Source of the DNA: Xanthomonas dyei
GTDB lineage: Bacteria; Pseudomonadota; Gammaproteobacteria; Xanthomonadales; Xanthomonadaceae
Assembly: GCF_002939865.1 (NCBI RefSeq)
Contig: NZ_MDEE01000004.1
Location: 112,257-176,256 of the forward strand
Direction: 5' to 3'
DNA: 64,000 nt
Shown here piece by piece: positions 38,403 to 47,213 of this stretch (positions are counted from its first letter, which is position 1; each line of letters starts with the position of its first letter). The translations under genes and the position numbers were made by a program. A model generated the notes under the pieces. It was not told where the DNA came from. It was given only the letters and a program-made list of their open reading frames with translations, and did not search any database.

Positions 38403-39046
38403 CAGGCAGCCCCCGTGCTTTTGGCCGACGTACCGGCACCATCCGGATCGACGCCGATCACCAGGGTGTTGTCGTCCACATAGTGATGCGGGGGCACCAG
38501 CAGATTGATCGGTGCGGGCACGCCATCGAAGACGCGGCCGGACATGTCGAAGCGCGATTTGTGGCACGGGCAGAAATAGCCGCCCTTCCACTGCGGGTCG
38601 TAGGGCTCGGGCCGGATCTCGGCCACCATTTCCGGTGAGCACCCCAGATGCGTGCACAGCCCGACCAGCACCGAGATATCGGACTTGATCGAGCGGTACT
38701 CGGGATTCTTCAGCACGTACTCGGGCTGTTGGTCCTTGTTCTCGGACTTGGGATCCTTGAGCCGGTCGTCCAACGACGGCAATGCATCGAGCATCGCCTT
38801 GGAGCGCTTGACGATCCAGATCGGCTGACCGCGCCATTCCAGGACCAGCCGTTGCCCTTCCTGCAAGGCGCTGATGTCGGCGGTCACCGGTGCACCGGCC
38901 AGTTTGGCGCGTGCACTGGGATTCCACGACTTCACGAACGGAACTGCAACAAATCCTGCTCCGACCGCACCGACCACGGTCGTCGTCGCGGTCAAAAACC
39001 GGCGACGCCCGATATCAGCAGGTGCGTTAACCCCATCGTTGGCCAT
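38402..39046 (-). CDS. petA: Rieske iron-sulfur protein of the bc1 complex
   Basis: This 214-residue protein has a twin-arginine-type N terminus (RRRFLTATTTVVGAVGAGF) that also serves as its membrane anchor. The 2Fe-2S ligands lie in CTHLGC (near residue 131) and CPCHKS (near residue 159), followed by GxPAP-type GVPAPINL. It transfers electrons from quinol to cytochrome c1. It is first in petABC, with GGAGAG before the ATG. Confidence 0.97.
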   Translation of the reverse strand: MANDGVNAPADIGRRRFLTATTTVVGAVGAGFVAVPFVKSWNPSARAKLAGAPVTADISALQEGQRLVLEWRGQPIWIVKRSKAMLDALPSLDDRLKDPKSENKDQQPEYVLKNPEYRSIKSDISVLVGLCTHLGCSPEMVAEIRPEPYDPQWKGGYFCPCHKSRFDMSGRVFDGVPAPINLLVPPHHYVDDNTLVIGVDPDGAGTSAKSTGAA

Positions 39047-39412
39047 CCGGCTCTCCGATCTTGATTAGGTAGCGTGAGGCTGCCAACGGCTGGCGGGGGG
39101 TCCAGCCGCGATGAGTCGACCGCAGTGTAGCGGAACGCTTAATGCACAGACAATGCAATGTACGCAGTCGGGCATGTGCGATGCAATGGCCGACGTGCGC
39201 GGTCGCCTCAGGTGATGCGGGCCAAGCGCGATGCCCCATGCAATGGCTGTGACGCAGTGCGCGCAGACAGCGTATCGGTGCGCGGGCGCGATGCCGCAGC
39301 GATGGCATCGCTACGCAGGTGCAGCATTGGCGGCCATGCGAACGACAAGGACTCATGGCGTGACCGCCTCGGCGCTGCCTGCATCTGCAAGCGCTGGGGC
39401 GCAGCACGTTGC
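39047..39412. other. Intergenic region upstream of petABC
   Basis: About 370 bases between two minus-strand genes. It holds the likely petABC promoter and otherwise only short low-quality frames. Confidence 0.5.
39124..39153 (-). promoter_or_regulatory. Putative petABC promoter
   Basis: On the minus strand, TTGTCT (39153-39148) and TACACT (39129-39124) are 18 bases apart and lie about 80 bases before the petA ATG. The match to sigma-70 is moderate. Confidence 0.4.
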
Positions 39413-40396
39413 TCAGTTGGCAGTTGCGCTCTGACCGCGATAACGGCCGGCCAGCAGGCCGACACGCTGCACGTAGCGCTGGGTCTCGCTGTAGGGCGGC
39501 ACGCCACCGTAGCGATCCACGGCACCTTCGCCGGCGTTGTAGCCAGCGGCCGCTAGCGTGAGGTCGCCATTGAAGCGCTTCAGCAACCACGAAAGATATT
39601 GCACGCCACCGCGAATATTTTGCGATGCGTCATACGCATCGTTGACGCCGAAGCGGCGGGCGGTGCCCGGCATCAACTGCATCAATCCCTGCGCGCCGGC
39701 GCGACTGAGCGCCAACGGGTTATAGGCCGACTCGGCATGGATGATGGCCCGCACGATCGCTTCTTCGACCCCGAACTCGCGCGCCGCCGACGCGATCTCC
39801 TGCTGATAGGCCGCAGTGTTGAGCCGGATTGCGCCGAAGTTGACGCCCGGCTTGGCGCCGCAAGCGTAACAGGTCTCGATGAAGCTGTAGTGGATGGTGC
39901 GCAGCCCTTCGACGCTGGCCACCTGGCGCGGACGTGCGCTGGTGTAATGGCGCACGCCGTCCTTCATATACGAATAGACCTGTCCGCTGACCACCCGACG
40001 CGGGTTGACCGCAGCGGCCGGCACGGCGGCGGGCATGATCGATGTCGCACGCTCTGCCATCGGCAATGCACGCGGCGCGGCCACAGCGGCCTCGGCAGTG
40101 CGGCGTGGTGGCGGGCTGATGATGGTGGCGGGTGCACCGCTGTCGAGATTGGCGGCGGAACGGGCCGACGCATTGGACACTGCCGACGCTGGATACACAG
40201 GTGAAGATGGCAGGCGGCGTGCCGAACGATCCGGGGTATAGCTGCTGATGACGCTACAGGTGGCGCCGCTCTGGCGCTTGCTCAGGTAGCTGGTGATGCC
40301 ATCGCCGCTGACGCATTTGTACAGCGTGCCGGCGCTGACCGGCGCAGCCGACAACGTGACAAGCAACAGCCCCAGCAATCTTGACATCCCCTTCAT
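39413..40396 (-). CDS. Lytic transglycosylase (SLT domain)
   Basis: The start at 40396 (MKGMSRLLG) gives 327 residues; the second Met, at 40387, is an alternative. A signal peptide (ending PVSAG near residue 23) is followed by a short DUF4124-like segment (LYKCVSGDGITSYLS) and an Ala/Pro-rich linker. The SLT catalytic domain (about 200-320) has EAIVRAIIHAESAYNPLALSRAGAQGLMQLMPGTARRFG with the catalytic Glu in HAES, and AGYNAGEGAVDRYGG. It cleaves peptidoglycan to 1,6-anhydro products in the periplasm. Confidence 0.93.
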   Translation of the reverse strand: MKGMSRLLGLLLVTLSAAPVSAGTLYKCVSGDGITSYLSKRQSGATCSVISSYTPDRSARRLPSSPVYPASAVSNASARSAANLDSGAPATIISPPPRRTAEAAVAAPRALPMAERATSIMPAAVPAAAVNPRRVVSGQVYSYMKDGVRHYTSARPRQVASVEGLRTIHYSFIETCYACGAKPGVNFGAIRLNTAAYQQEIASAAREFGVEEAIVRAIIHAESAYNPLALSRAGAQGLMQLMPGTARRFGVNDAYDASQNIRGGVQYLSWLLKRFNGDLTLAAAGYNAGEGAVDRYGGVPPYSETQRYVQRVGLLAGRYRGQSATAN

Positions 40397-40445
40397 GCGG
40401 CGGAGTGTCACAGCTTGCCTCGGGCTTGCCAAGAGGCTGCAAGTC

Positions 40446-41411
40446 TCAGGCCGACGGCCGGTGCAGCCGCGTCCGCAAGGCGTCCAGCGCATCGAGCAGC
40501 GGTTGCCGCAGGGTGTCCGGCGTAATCGCCTCGAACGGCAGCTCCAGCAACAGCAGATTGGCCGCAAGCGCCGGCATGCTCGGCGCGCCCAGCCCAAGCC
40601 AGCAATGGCCTGCCCCGTCTGCCTCCAGCGCGCCCAGCCAGGGTGGAACCTGCGCGGCCAACACCTCCAGCGTGCCGGGCAGGCGCACCCGCGCCCGACA
40701 CGGAAACGGCGCTTCGCCGATGGCTGTGCGCAGCAACTGCAGCGGCTCCTCCGGCAGCGCACGCGCGGCGAACCGGGCCCCGGTCATGACCGCCAGATCG
40801 ATACGATCTGCGCGCAGCGTGCGCCAATCCTGGCGTTCGCAATCCCAGGCCAGCAGGTACCAACGCCGGCCGTAGTTGACCAGCAGCGCCGGCTCGACGC
40901 AGCGGGTGATGGCCACGCCGGAGTGACGTCGATAGTCCAGCCGCAGCGTGATGCGGTCGCGGCAGGCGCCGGCAAGCTGCGCCAGTAAGGCCGCGTCCAC
41001 CCGGGTGCCCGCCTCGGCAATCGGCATGCTCGCCATGGCGGCGTGTGCGGCGCTGGCGCGTTGACCGCTCCGGCGTGGCAGCAGCGGGTCCAGCTTCGCC
41101 AGCACGCGGGCGGCGGCCGCATCCATGCCGGCGATGGCCGGGGCGGCTGCGCGCAGGGCGATCGCCACGGTCAGCGCTGCTTCTTCTTCGAACAGCAGCG
41201 GCAGGGCGGCCGCGCCCTGCCCCAGCCGGTAACCGCCGCCGGATCCCGGCGCCGCATGCACCGGATAGCCAAGCGCGCGCAGTCGCTCGATATCGCGCCG
41301 CAGGCTGCGCGGGTGCACCTCCAGGCGCTCGGCCAGTGCAGCGCCCGGCCAGCTGCGGCCACCTTGCAGCAAGGAAAGCAGTCGCAACAGACGGGCAGCG
41401 GTCGAGGCCAT
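40446..41411 (-). CDS. WYL-domain transcriptional regulator
   Basis: This 321-residue protein has an N-terminal HTH_11-type winged helix (RLLRLLSLLQGG ... LAERLEVHPRSLRRDIERLRALGYPV, residues 5-52) and a C-terminal WYL domain (about 140-215, with VEPALLVNYGRRWYLLAWDCERQDWRTLRADRI). WYL domains sense nucleotides or other small molecules. It is divergent from the GST-like gene, with 109 bases between, so it may control that gene and itself, as is common for this arrangement. Confidence 0.9.
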   Translation of the reverse strand: MASTAARLLRLLSLLQGGRSWPGAALAERLEVHPRSLRRDIERLRALGYPVHAAPGSGGGYRLGQGAAALPLLFEEEAALTVAIALRAAAPAIAGMDAAAARVLAKLDPLLPRRSGQRASAAHAAMASMPIAEAGTRVDAALLAQLAGACRDRITLRLDYRRHSGVAITRCVEPALLVNYGRRWYLLAWDCERQDWRTLRADRIDLAVMTGARFAARALPEEPLQLLRTAIGEAPFPCRARVRLPGTLEVLAAQVPPWLGALEADGAGHCWLGLGAPSMPALAANLLLLELPFEAITPDTLRQPLLDALDALRTRLHRPSA

Positions 41412-41520
41412 GGCGAGACGGTATTGCGGACAGAAACTGTCCGCAAGGGCCCCTTAGGATCGTCATACCAGCAATCACCCCGCACTCAACCACTCAACAA
41501 CCGATCTCAAGGAGCCCGCC

Positions 41521-42140
41521 ATGTCCGCCGACCGCCATATCACCCTGTTCCACAATCCCCGCTCACGCTCACGCGGTGTCCTGGTGCTGCTGGAAGAGCT
41601 GGGCGCCAGCTACAGCCTGCAGATCATCGATCTGGAAAAGGAGCAGCAGCTTGCGCCGGAGTTCCTCGCGATCAACCCGATGGGCAAGATCCCGACGATC
41701 GTGCACGGCGACAGCGTGGTCACCGAACAAGGCGCCATCTATCAGTACCTGGCCGAGCTCTACCCGGAAGCCGGCCTGTCGCCTGCGCCGGGCGATGCCG
41801 ACCGCGGTGCCTACCTGCGCTGGTTGGCGTTCTATGGCGCGGCATTCGAACCGGCAATCGTCGACCTTGCGCTCAAGCGCTCGCCCCCACCGCGCTCGCT
41901 CTCGCCCTATGCCGACTCCGACACCGTCCTGAACGTGGTCTATGCACAGCTGGCGCAAGGCGACTACCTACTGGGCACGCGCTGCAGCGCAGCCGACGTG
42001 CTATGGGCGGCGCATTGGCATGGATGGTGCAGTTCGGCATGATCGACCCGCCGGCCCCGACCCACACCTACATCGCACGGATGGCCGAGCGCCCGGCAGT
42101 CGCGCGCGCAGCCGGCGTCGACGCGCAGGCAGCAAGCTAG
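41521..42140 (+). pseudogene. Glutathione S-transferase, frameshifted near the C terminus
   Basis: The first frame gives a GST N-terminal domain (LFHNPRSRSRGVLVLLEELG, NPMGKIPTIVHGDSVVTEQGAIYQYLAELYP) and most of the helical domain through RCSAADVLW, then hits a stop at 42042. Reading one frame over continues GGALAWMVQFGMIDPPAPTHTYIARMAERPAVARA to 42140, the expected GST ending. A single G appears lost from a G-run at about 42004-42007. The intact protein would be about 206 residues. It could be a real mutation or a homopolymer sequencing error. A GGAG-type Shine-Dalgarno precedes the ATG. Confidence 0.85.
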
Positions 42141-42160
42141 GAGCGCAAGCGCTGCCGTGA

Positions 42161-42192
42161 GCGGGTAAACTGCGCGGCTATCTCTTACCCGC
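42161..42192 (+). promoter_or_regulatory. miaB leader: candidate -10 and inverted repeat
   Basis: GCGGGTAA (42161-42168) and TTACCCGC (42185-42192) form a perfect 8-base inverted repeat just before the miaB ATG at 42207. TAAACT (42166-42171) inside the left arm could be a -10 box. Confidence 0.35.
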
Positions 42193-42206
42193 CTGGAATA
42201 AGCGCC

Positions 42207-43676
42207 ATGCCCGGGACACCCGATTCCGATCTGTCCGCGGCCACCGCCGTGGACGCCCCCGCCCTGCTGCCGTTGCCGGTCGCCCACCCGGCGGCGCCTG
42301 CCGTGGTACGCGGCAAGCTGTACATCAAGACCCACGGTTGCCAGATGAACGAGTACGACTCGGCCAAGATGGCCGACGTTCTCGCGGCCTCCGAAGGGCT
42401 GGAGCTGACCGACAACCCCGAAGACGCCGACGTGGTGCTGGTCAACACCTGTTCCATCCGCGAAAAGGCGCAGGAAAAGGTGTTCAGCCAATTGGGCCGC
42501 TGGCGCTTGCTCAAGGAAAGCCGCGCCAAGGCCGGCGGCACGCCGGTGATCATCGGCGTGGGCGGTTGCGTGGCCTCGCAGGAAGGCGAAGCCATCGTCA
42601 AGCGCGCGCCGTATGTGGATCTGGTGTTCGGGCCGCAGACCCTGCATCGCCTGCCGGAACTGATCCGTGCACGGCGCCAGTCCGGCAAGTCGCAAGTGGA
42701 CATCAGCTTCCCGGAAATCGAGAAGTTCGATCGCCTGCCCGAACCGCGCGCCGATGGTCCGTCGGCATTCGTATCGATCATGGAAGGTTGCTCCAAGTAC
42801 TGCTCGTTCTGCGTGGTGCCTTACACGCGCGGCGAAGAAGTCAGCCGCCCGTTCGAGGACGTGCTGGTGGAAGTGGCGCAACTGGCGGCGCAAGGCGTGC
42901 GCGAGATCAACCTGCTCGGCCAGAACGTCAACGCGTATCGCGGCGCTTGTGGCGCCGATGCCGGCGAGGCGGCGCAGTACGCCGATCTGGGCCTGTTGAT
43001 CCGCACCATCGCGCAGATCGAGGGCATTGGCCGCATCCGCTTCACCACCTCGCATCCGCTGGAATTTTCCGATTCGCTGGTGGATGCGTATCGCGACGTG
43101 CCGCAGCTGGCCAACTATCTGCATCTGCCGGTGCAGGCAGGCAGCGACCGCATTCTGTCGGCGATGAAGCGCGGCTACACCGCGCTGGAATTCAAATCCA
43201 AGATCCGCAAGTTGCGCGCGGTGCGCCCGGATATTTCGATCAGCTCGGACTTCATCGTCGGTTTTCCCGGCGAGACCGAAGCGGATTTCGAAAAGACCAT
43301 GAAGTTGATCGAAGACGTCGGCTTCGATCAGAGCTTTTCGTTCGTGTATTCGCGTCGCCCCGGCACGCCGGCCGCAGACCTGGAAGACGACACGCCCGAT
43401 GCGGTCAAGCAGGCGCGTCTGGCCCGCTTGCAGGCGCATATCAGCGCGCATGCGGCGACTATCTCGCAGTCCATGGTCGGCAGCGTGCAACGGGTGCTGG
43501 TGGAAGGCCCGTCGCGTCGCGATCCGAACGAACTGACCGGCAAGAGCGAGAACATGCGCCCGGTGAATTTCCCCGGCAATCCGCGTCTGATCGGGCAGTT
43601 TGTGGATGTGTTGATCACCGAGGCGATGAGCAATTCGCTGCGTGGTCGCATCCACCTGGACGACAGCACCAGCTGA
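42207..43676 (+). CDS. miaB: tRNA-2-methylthio-N6-dimethylallyladenosine synthase
   Basis: This 489-residue radical-SAM methylthiotransferase has the N-terminal UPF0004 domain ([38 protein letters not shown]) supplying the auxiliary 4Fe-4S ligands, the radical-SAM motif CSKYCSFC (about residues 195-202), and a C-terminal TRAM domain (about 410-480). The N-terminal 35 residues before GKLYIKT are Ala/Pro-rich and longer than in E. coli. It thiomethylates i6A37 in tRNAs reading UNN codons. Confidence 0.97.
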   Translation: MPGTPDSDLSAATAVDAPALLPLPVAHPAAPAVVRGKLYIKTHGCQMNEYDSAKMADVLAASEGLELTDNPEDADVVLVNTCSIREKAQEKVFSQLGRWRLLKESRAKAGGTPVIIGVGGCVASQEGEAIVKRAPYVDLVFGPQTLHRLPELIRARRQSGKSQVDISFPEIEKFDRLPEPRADGPSAFVSIMEGCSKYCSFCVVPYTRGEEVSRPFEDVLVEVAQLAAQGVREINLLGQNVNAYRGACGADAGEAAQYADLGLLIRTIAQIEGIGRIRFTTSHPLEFSDSLVDAYRDVPQLANYLHLPVQAGSDRILSAMKRGYTALEFKSKIRKLRAVRPDISISSDFIVGFPGETEADFEKTMKLIEDVGFDQSFSFVYSRRPGTPAADLEDDTPDAVKQARLARLQAHISAHAATISQSMVGSVQRVLVEGPSRRDPNELTGKSENMRPVNFPGNPRLIGQFVDVLITEAMSNSLRGRIHLDDSTS

Positions 43677-43709
43677 CACGCGCGCCGCATCTGTGCGGCG
43701 TTGCGTTGA

Positions 43710-43841
43710 GAGCAGCTAACAAAACGATTGTGCTCGCCGCCAGGCGTGCACGGCCGGCGCTCGATGCGGCATGTGCCACTCGTACATTCCGGTTCTTGCG
43801 CACTTACCTGACGACTGCTCGCTACATCTTGTCAGCCGCTC
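43710..43841 (+). repeat. Intergenic inverted-end repeat, copy A (132 bp)
   Basis: It starts GAGCAGCTAACAAAAC and ends CATCTTGTCAGCCGCTC, imperfect inverted ends. Internally it shares TGTGCTC, CGCCAGGCG, TGCGGCAT, CCACTCGTACATTCCGGTTC and CACCTGACGA-like ACCTGACGA with copy B at 55457. It has no coding capacity, so it resembles a MITE or other non-autonomous element. Confidence 0.75.
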
Positions 43842-44200
43842 TGAGGATGACCGCGGCAGATGCACGTCGCGCGTACGTTGCACGCGTCATGCCGTGTGGG
43901 CGATCAACGATTGAACGTTCTACGCACGCTGCTCGGAGCATTGCGTACCAGCGCGTGCGCTGTGCTGTGTTGCGCGCATGCTGGTGTGGGTTACCCCTGT
44001 CTTTACGGCAGCGCGGCGCACTCACCGCTTAGCTGCTTGTGTTGGCCGCGCGCGATGCACGGCCGCGCCGCCGCCCACGCATCCGATGCTGGGCGACGCA
44101 GCGGCTGTATCACGGCAAGCAGCAGTGTGCAGCGTCTGCGGCAGTGATCAAAAATTCACCACACCGCCGCAACACCTTGCAGCACAAGGGATGGTGCCAC

Positions 44201-44360
44201 TTACCCACAGGCTTTGCCGAATTCGATCCACACCGCGTGTGGACAACCCTGCGCGCACTGGCGATTTTTTCACCACATGCCGTCCAAGCCTTATACCAGT
44301 AAGGCTGACGCAATCTATCCACAGGTTAGTGATGCGTGACTCCACAGCGCTTGTGGAAAA
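44201..44360. promoter_or_regulatory. Cluster of DnaA-box-like sites upstream of phoH
   Basis: Within 160 bases are TTACCCACA (44201), CGATCCACA (44224), TGTGGACAA (44238, reverse TTGTCCACA), CTATCCACA (44315) and TGTGGAAAA (44352, reverse TTTTCCACA), each one or two bases from TTATCCACA. Two pairs form palindromes of the type TCCACA-N5-TGTGGA (44227-44243 and 44341-44357). Confidence 0.5.
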
Positions 44361-44478
44361 GCCGCCCGCGCGCGTATTGGCCATGCCACGACGCCCGGCG
44401 TGTTGGTGGGATCACATCCTGCGCGCTACCCTCGTCTGCCACCCTACCGACGCCCCGCGCGCGCTGTCCGATCCGACC

Positions 44479-45465
44479 ATGAACTCACCTGCCTACCGCG
44501 ATTTCACCCTGGAACCCGACGACACCGAGCGCCTGGCCAATCTGGCCGGCCCGTTCGACGCGCACCTGCGCCAGATCGAGCTCAAGCTTGGCGTGGAGAT
44601 CGCCAACCGCGGCAATATCTTCCGTATCACCGGCCCGGAACCGGCGATCACCGCCGCGCAGACGTTGTTGACCGCGCTGTACGACGAAGCCGCCTCCACC
44701 ACCTTCGATAACCATGCGATCCACCTGCGCTTGAACGATGCCAACGTCGAGCATGTGGCCGAACGTGCTTACCAGGCACAGGACGTGGCGATCAAGGTCA
44801 AGCGCGGCACCGTGCGCGGCCGTGGTGCCAACCAGGCCAAGTACCTGCACGCGATCACTACCCACGACATCAATTTCGGTATCGGCCCGGCCGGCACCGG
44901 CAAGACCTTCCTGGCAGTGGCCAGCGCGGTGGAGGCGCTGAACGAATCGCGCGTGCAACGGCTGATCCTGGTGCGCCCGGCAGTGGAAGCCGGCGAAAAG
45001 CTGGGGTTCCTGCCAGGCGACCTCAGCCAGAAGGTAGACCCGTACCTGCGCCCACTGTACGACGCGTTGTACGAAATGCTGGGCGTGGAAAAGGTGATCA
45101 AGCTGCTGGAACGCAACGTGATCGAAATCGCACCGCTGGCCTATATGCGCGGCCGCACGCTCAACGATGCGTATGTGATCCTGGACGAGGCGCAGAACAC
45201 CACCATCGAACAGATGAAGATGTTCCTGACCCGCCTGGGCTTCGGCTCCACCGCTGTGGTCACCGGCGACCTGACCCAGATCGACCTACCCAAGCATGTC
45301 AAATCCGGCCTGCGCGATGCGATCGAGGTGCTGCACGAGGTCGACGGGGTCAGCTTCACCTTCTTCGAGGCGCGCGACGTGGTGAGGCATCCGTTGGTGG
45401 CACGTATCGTCAATGCCTACGAAAAGCGCGACAGCATCGACAAAGAGACAGGTCCGGCTGCATGA
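44479..45465 (+). CDS. ybeZ: PhoH-like ATPase (YbeZ)
   Basis: The ATG at 44479 (MNSPAYRDFTLEPDD) gives 328 residues, the YbeZ length. A short KH-like N-terminal region (FDAHLRQIELKLGVEIANRGNIFRI) precedes the PhoH P-loop domain with GIGPAGTGKTFLA (about residues 135-147), RPAVEAGEKLGFLPGDL, ILDEAQNTT (Walker B) and VTGDLTQIDLP. YbeZ partners YbeY in ribosome and rRNA handling. The stop overlaps the next gene (ATGA). Confidence 0.94.
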   Translation: MNSPAYRDFTLEPDDTERLANLAGPFDAHLRQIELKLGVEIANRGNIFRITGPEPAITAAQTLLTALYDEAASTTFDNHAIHLRLNDANVEHVAERAYQAQDVAIKVKRGTVRGRGANQAKYLHAITTHDINFGIGPAGTGKTFLAVASAVEALNESRVQRLILVRPAVEAGEKLGFLPGDLSQKVDPYLRPLYDALYEMLGVEKVIKLLERNVIEIAPLAYMRGRTLNDAYVILDEAQNTTIEQMKMFLTRLGFGSTAVVTGDLTQIDLPKHVKSGLRDAIEVLHEVDGVSFTFFEARDVVRHPLVARIVNAYEKRDSIDKETGPAA

Positions 45466-46019
45466 GCCGGCGTCTCATCAGGGTGGCGCTGGCCGCCCTG
45501 CTTGGCATTGCATGTAGCCCTAGCGGTTCGGCACAGCCACCAGAGGCTGAGGCGAACACGCAACAGCGCATCGCCCTCAATCAGACCGTCACCCTGCCAT
45601 GCCTGTCGATCGCGCTCGAAGAAGGCACCATCGTTCTCCCCGAATCGGAACTCCAGCGCGCTGCAGCGTTCCGGCGCAGCTTTGCCAGCGTCCCCAGAGG
45701 CAGTGAGCGACAGCGGCTGGCCTGGATCGCCGGCGACCGGGCGCAGGCGCTATTGGCGGCAGCCGGCGACACCCAAGACCGATTCGGCTGCGCCGCAGTG
45801 GACGCTGCGCAGGCGTCTGGCGACGGCATGTACCTGGTGGGAGACCTGCTCGAACGCGGGCAAGCTGCGGTGTGGACGCGCGCGCCGAGTGGCTTCGCAC
45901 CTGCGATCACCGTCCAACATACCGACCCGCAATGCCAGGAGGGTCCGCATGGCTGGATCTTGTATCGCATCGCCGATGGTGGACCGTTACTGATGGAGGT
46001 GACCGAATGTGTCCGATGA
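45462..46019 (+). CDS. Exported hypothetical protein between ybeZ and ybeY
   Basis: This 185-residue protein has a signal sequence ([12 protein letters not shown], with a possible lipobox Cys near residue 18) and a soluble body with two or three Cys ([25 protein letters not shown]) and a C-terminal [19 protein letters not shown] recognise no domain. The start overlaps the ybeZ stop, so it is translated with that operon. Its insertion between ybeZ and ybeY is unlike the E. coli arrangement. Confidence 0.75.
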   Translation: MSRRLIRVALAALLGIACSPSGSAQPPEAEANTQQRIALNQTVTLPCLSIALEEGTIVLPESELQRAAAFRRSFASVPRGSERQRLAWIAGDRAQALLAAAGDTQDRFGCAAVDAAQASGDGMYLVGDLLERGQAAVWTRAPSGFAPAITVQHTDPQCQEGPHGWILYRIADGGPLLMEVTECVR

Positions 46020-46113
46020 GGCCTACGCCGGCCTCGTTGCCAGAGGTCGCGGTGAAGCGTCACACGCGCGATACTGTCGACTCCTTTCAGCTGCCCACAT
46101 CAGACGTGCCCCC

Positions 46114-46599
46114 ATGACCAAAGGCCCCGTCCGCCTCGACGTTGCCGTCAGTTACGCGCTACCGCGCGCCGGCCTGCCGTCGGCGGTGAGTTTTCGCAAG
46201 TGGGTGGCTGCGGCGCTGAAGGGCCGCATCCGCGAGGCCGACCTGGCGGTGCGTGTGGTCGACGAGAAGGAAGGCTGCTCGCTCAATCATCATTACCGCG
46301 GCAAGGACTACGCCACCAACGTGCTGAGCTTTCCGGCCGAGCTGCCCGAAGGCCTGCCCAAAGGCATCAAGATGCCGCTGCTCGGCGATCTGGTGATCTG
46401 CGCGCCGGTGGTGGCACGCGAAGCGGCCGAGCAAGGCAAATCGCTGGCGTCGCATTACGCGCATCTGACCGTGCATGGCACCTTGCATCTGCTGGGCTGG
46501 GACCACGAAGACGACAAGGAAGCCGATGCGATGGAGCAACTGGAGCGCGAAATCCTGGCCGATCTGGGCATCGACGATCCGTATGCGGGGGAGCGCTGA
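46114..46599 (+). CDS. ybeY: Endoribonuclease YbeY
   Basis: The ATG at 46114 ([14 protein letters not shown]) gives 161 residues. The zinc motif [12 protein letters not shown] (about residues 122-133) matches HxxxHLxGxDH, and the upstream [18 protein letters not shown] is also diagnostic. YbeY is a single-strand RNase needed for 16S rRNA 3'-end maturation. The stop overlaps the next ATG (TGATG). Confidence 0.96.
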   Translation: MTKGPVRLDVAVSYALPRAGLPSAVSFRKWVAAALKGRIREADLAVRVVDEKEGCSLNHHYRGKDYATNVLSFPAELPEGLPKGIKMPLLGDLVICAPVVAREAAEQGKSLASHYAHLTVHGTLHLLGWDHEDDKEADAMEQLEREILADLGIDDPYAGER

Positions 46600-47117
46600 T
46601 GCGCGCGTCGTTCGCCTTGACCTGCCTGCTGCTGAACCCCTCGACGGTGCTGGCACAGAGCGCACCGGTGCGCCCGGACCTGCCGGCATTGATCGAGTGC
46701 CGGCAGCGTATCGGCGATTTCACCGCGCTGGCGCCGGTGCTGGCCGACCCGCTCAAGGCAGTGGCGTTGGGCTGGACGCCGCTGGATCAGTCCAACCTGT
46801 TCATGACCGAATACACGCTCAATACGCCAATCAGCGTGTTCGGCCACAGCACCACGCATATCGCATTTTCCGGCGCCAGCATCATGGCGATCCTGGACCT
46901 GCCCGACCCGCGCCCGCTGGCCAAGCAACTGGACCTGGAACTGGGCGTGGATAACGCCGAAAAGGTCATGTACGGCCGCGAGCTGGTCAGCGAAGACACC
47001 ACCAACCCGAAGACCGGCGAGGCGATGATCGAGTCGGTGGTGCTCAGTGTGACCAACGTCAAATCGCACCCCGGCAAGACCGTGGTCGGCTGCGGCTACA
47101 GCCTGGACCTGCCCTGA
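46599..47117 (+). CDS. Exported hypothetical protein
   Basis: This 172-residue protein has a signal peptide ([21 protein letters not shown]) and a mature region with CRQRIGDF near residue 34 and a C-terminal VVGCGYSLDLP, two Cys that could form a disulfide. No domain is recognised. It is coupled to ybeY by a TGATG overlap and precedes corC by about 95 bases. Confidence 0.75.
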   Translation: MRASFALTCLLLNPSTVLAQSAPVRPDLPALIECRQRIGDFTALAPVLADPLKAVALGWTPLDQSNLFMTEYTLNTPISVFGHSTTHIAFSGASIMAILDLPDPRPLAKQLDLELGVDNAEKVMYGRELVSEDTTNPKTGEAMIESVVLSVTNVKSHPGKTVVGCGYSLDLP

Positions 47118-47213
47118 CACCCCGGCGCCGGGCAGCGGATCCACAGCGCCCTGCCGGCTTCCTGCTAGACTGCAACCTATCGCCTGGTTTGCCGGGTGCC
47201 CTTCCCCGTCATG

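Larger units (their letters stand above)
43677..44478. other. 800-base non-coding interval between miaB and phoH
   Basis: This interval contains a repeat copy (43710-43841) and, near phoH, a cluster of DnaA-box-like sequences (44201-44360). The phoH frame is open through part of it, but upstream residues lack any resemblance to PhoH, so I treat it as non-coding. Confidence 0.55.

Noticed and set aside
43978..44478. N-terminal extension of PhoH
   Set aside because: The added 167 residues are Cys/Arg/Pro-rich, unlike any PhoH, and overlap DnaA-box-like sites; the ATG at 44479 matches YbeZ length.
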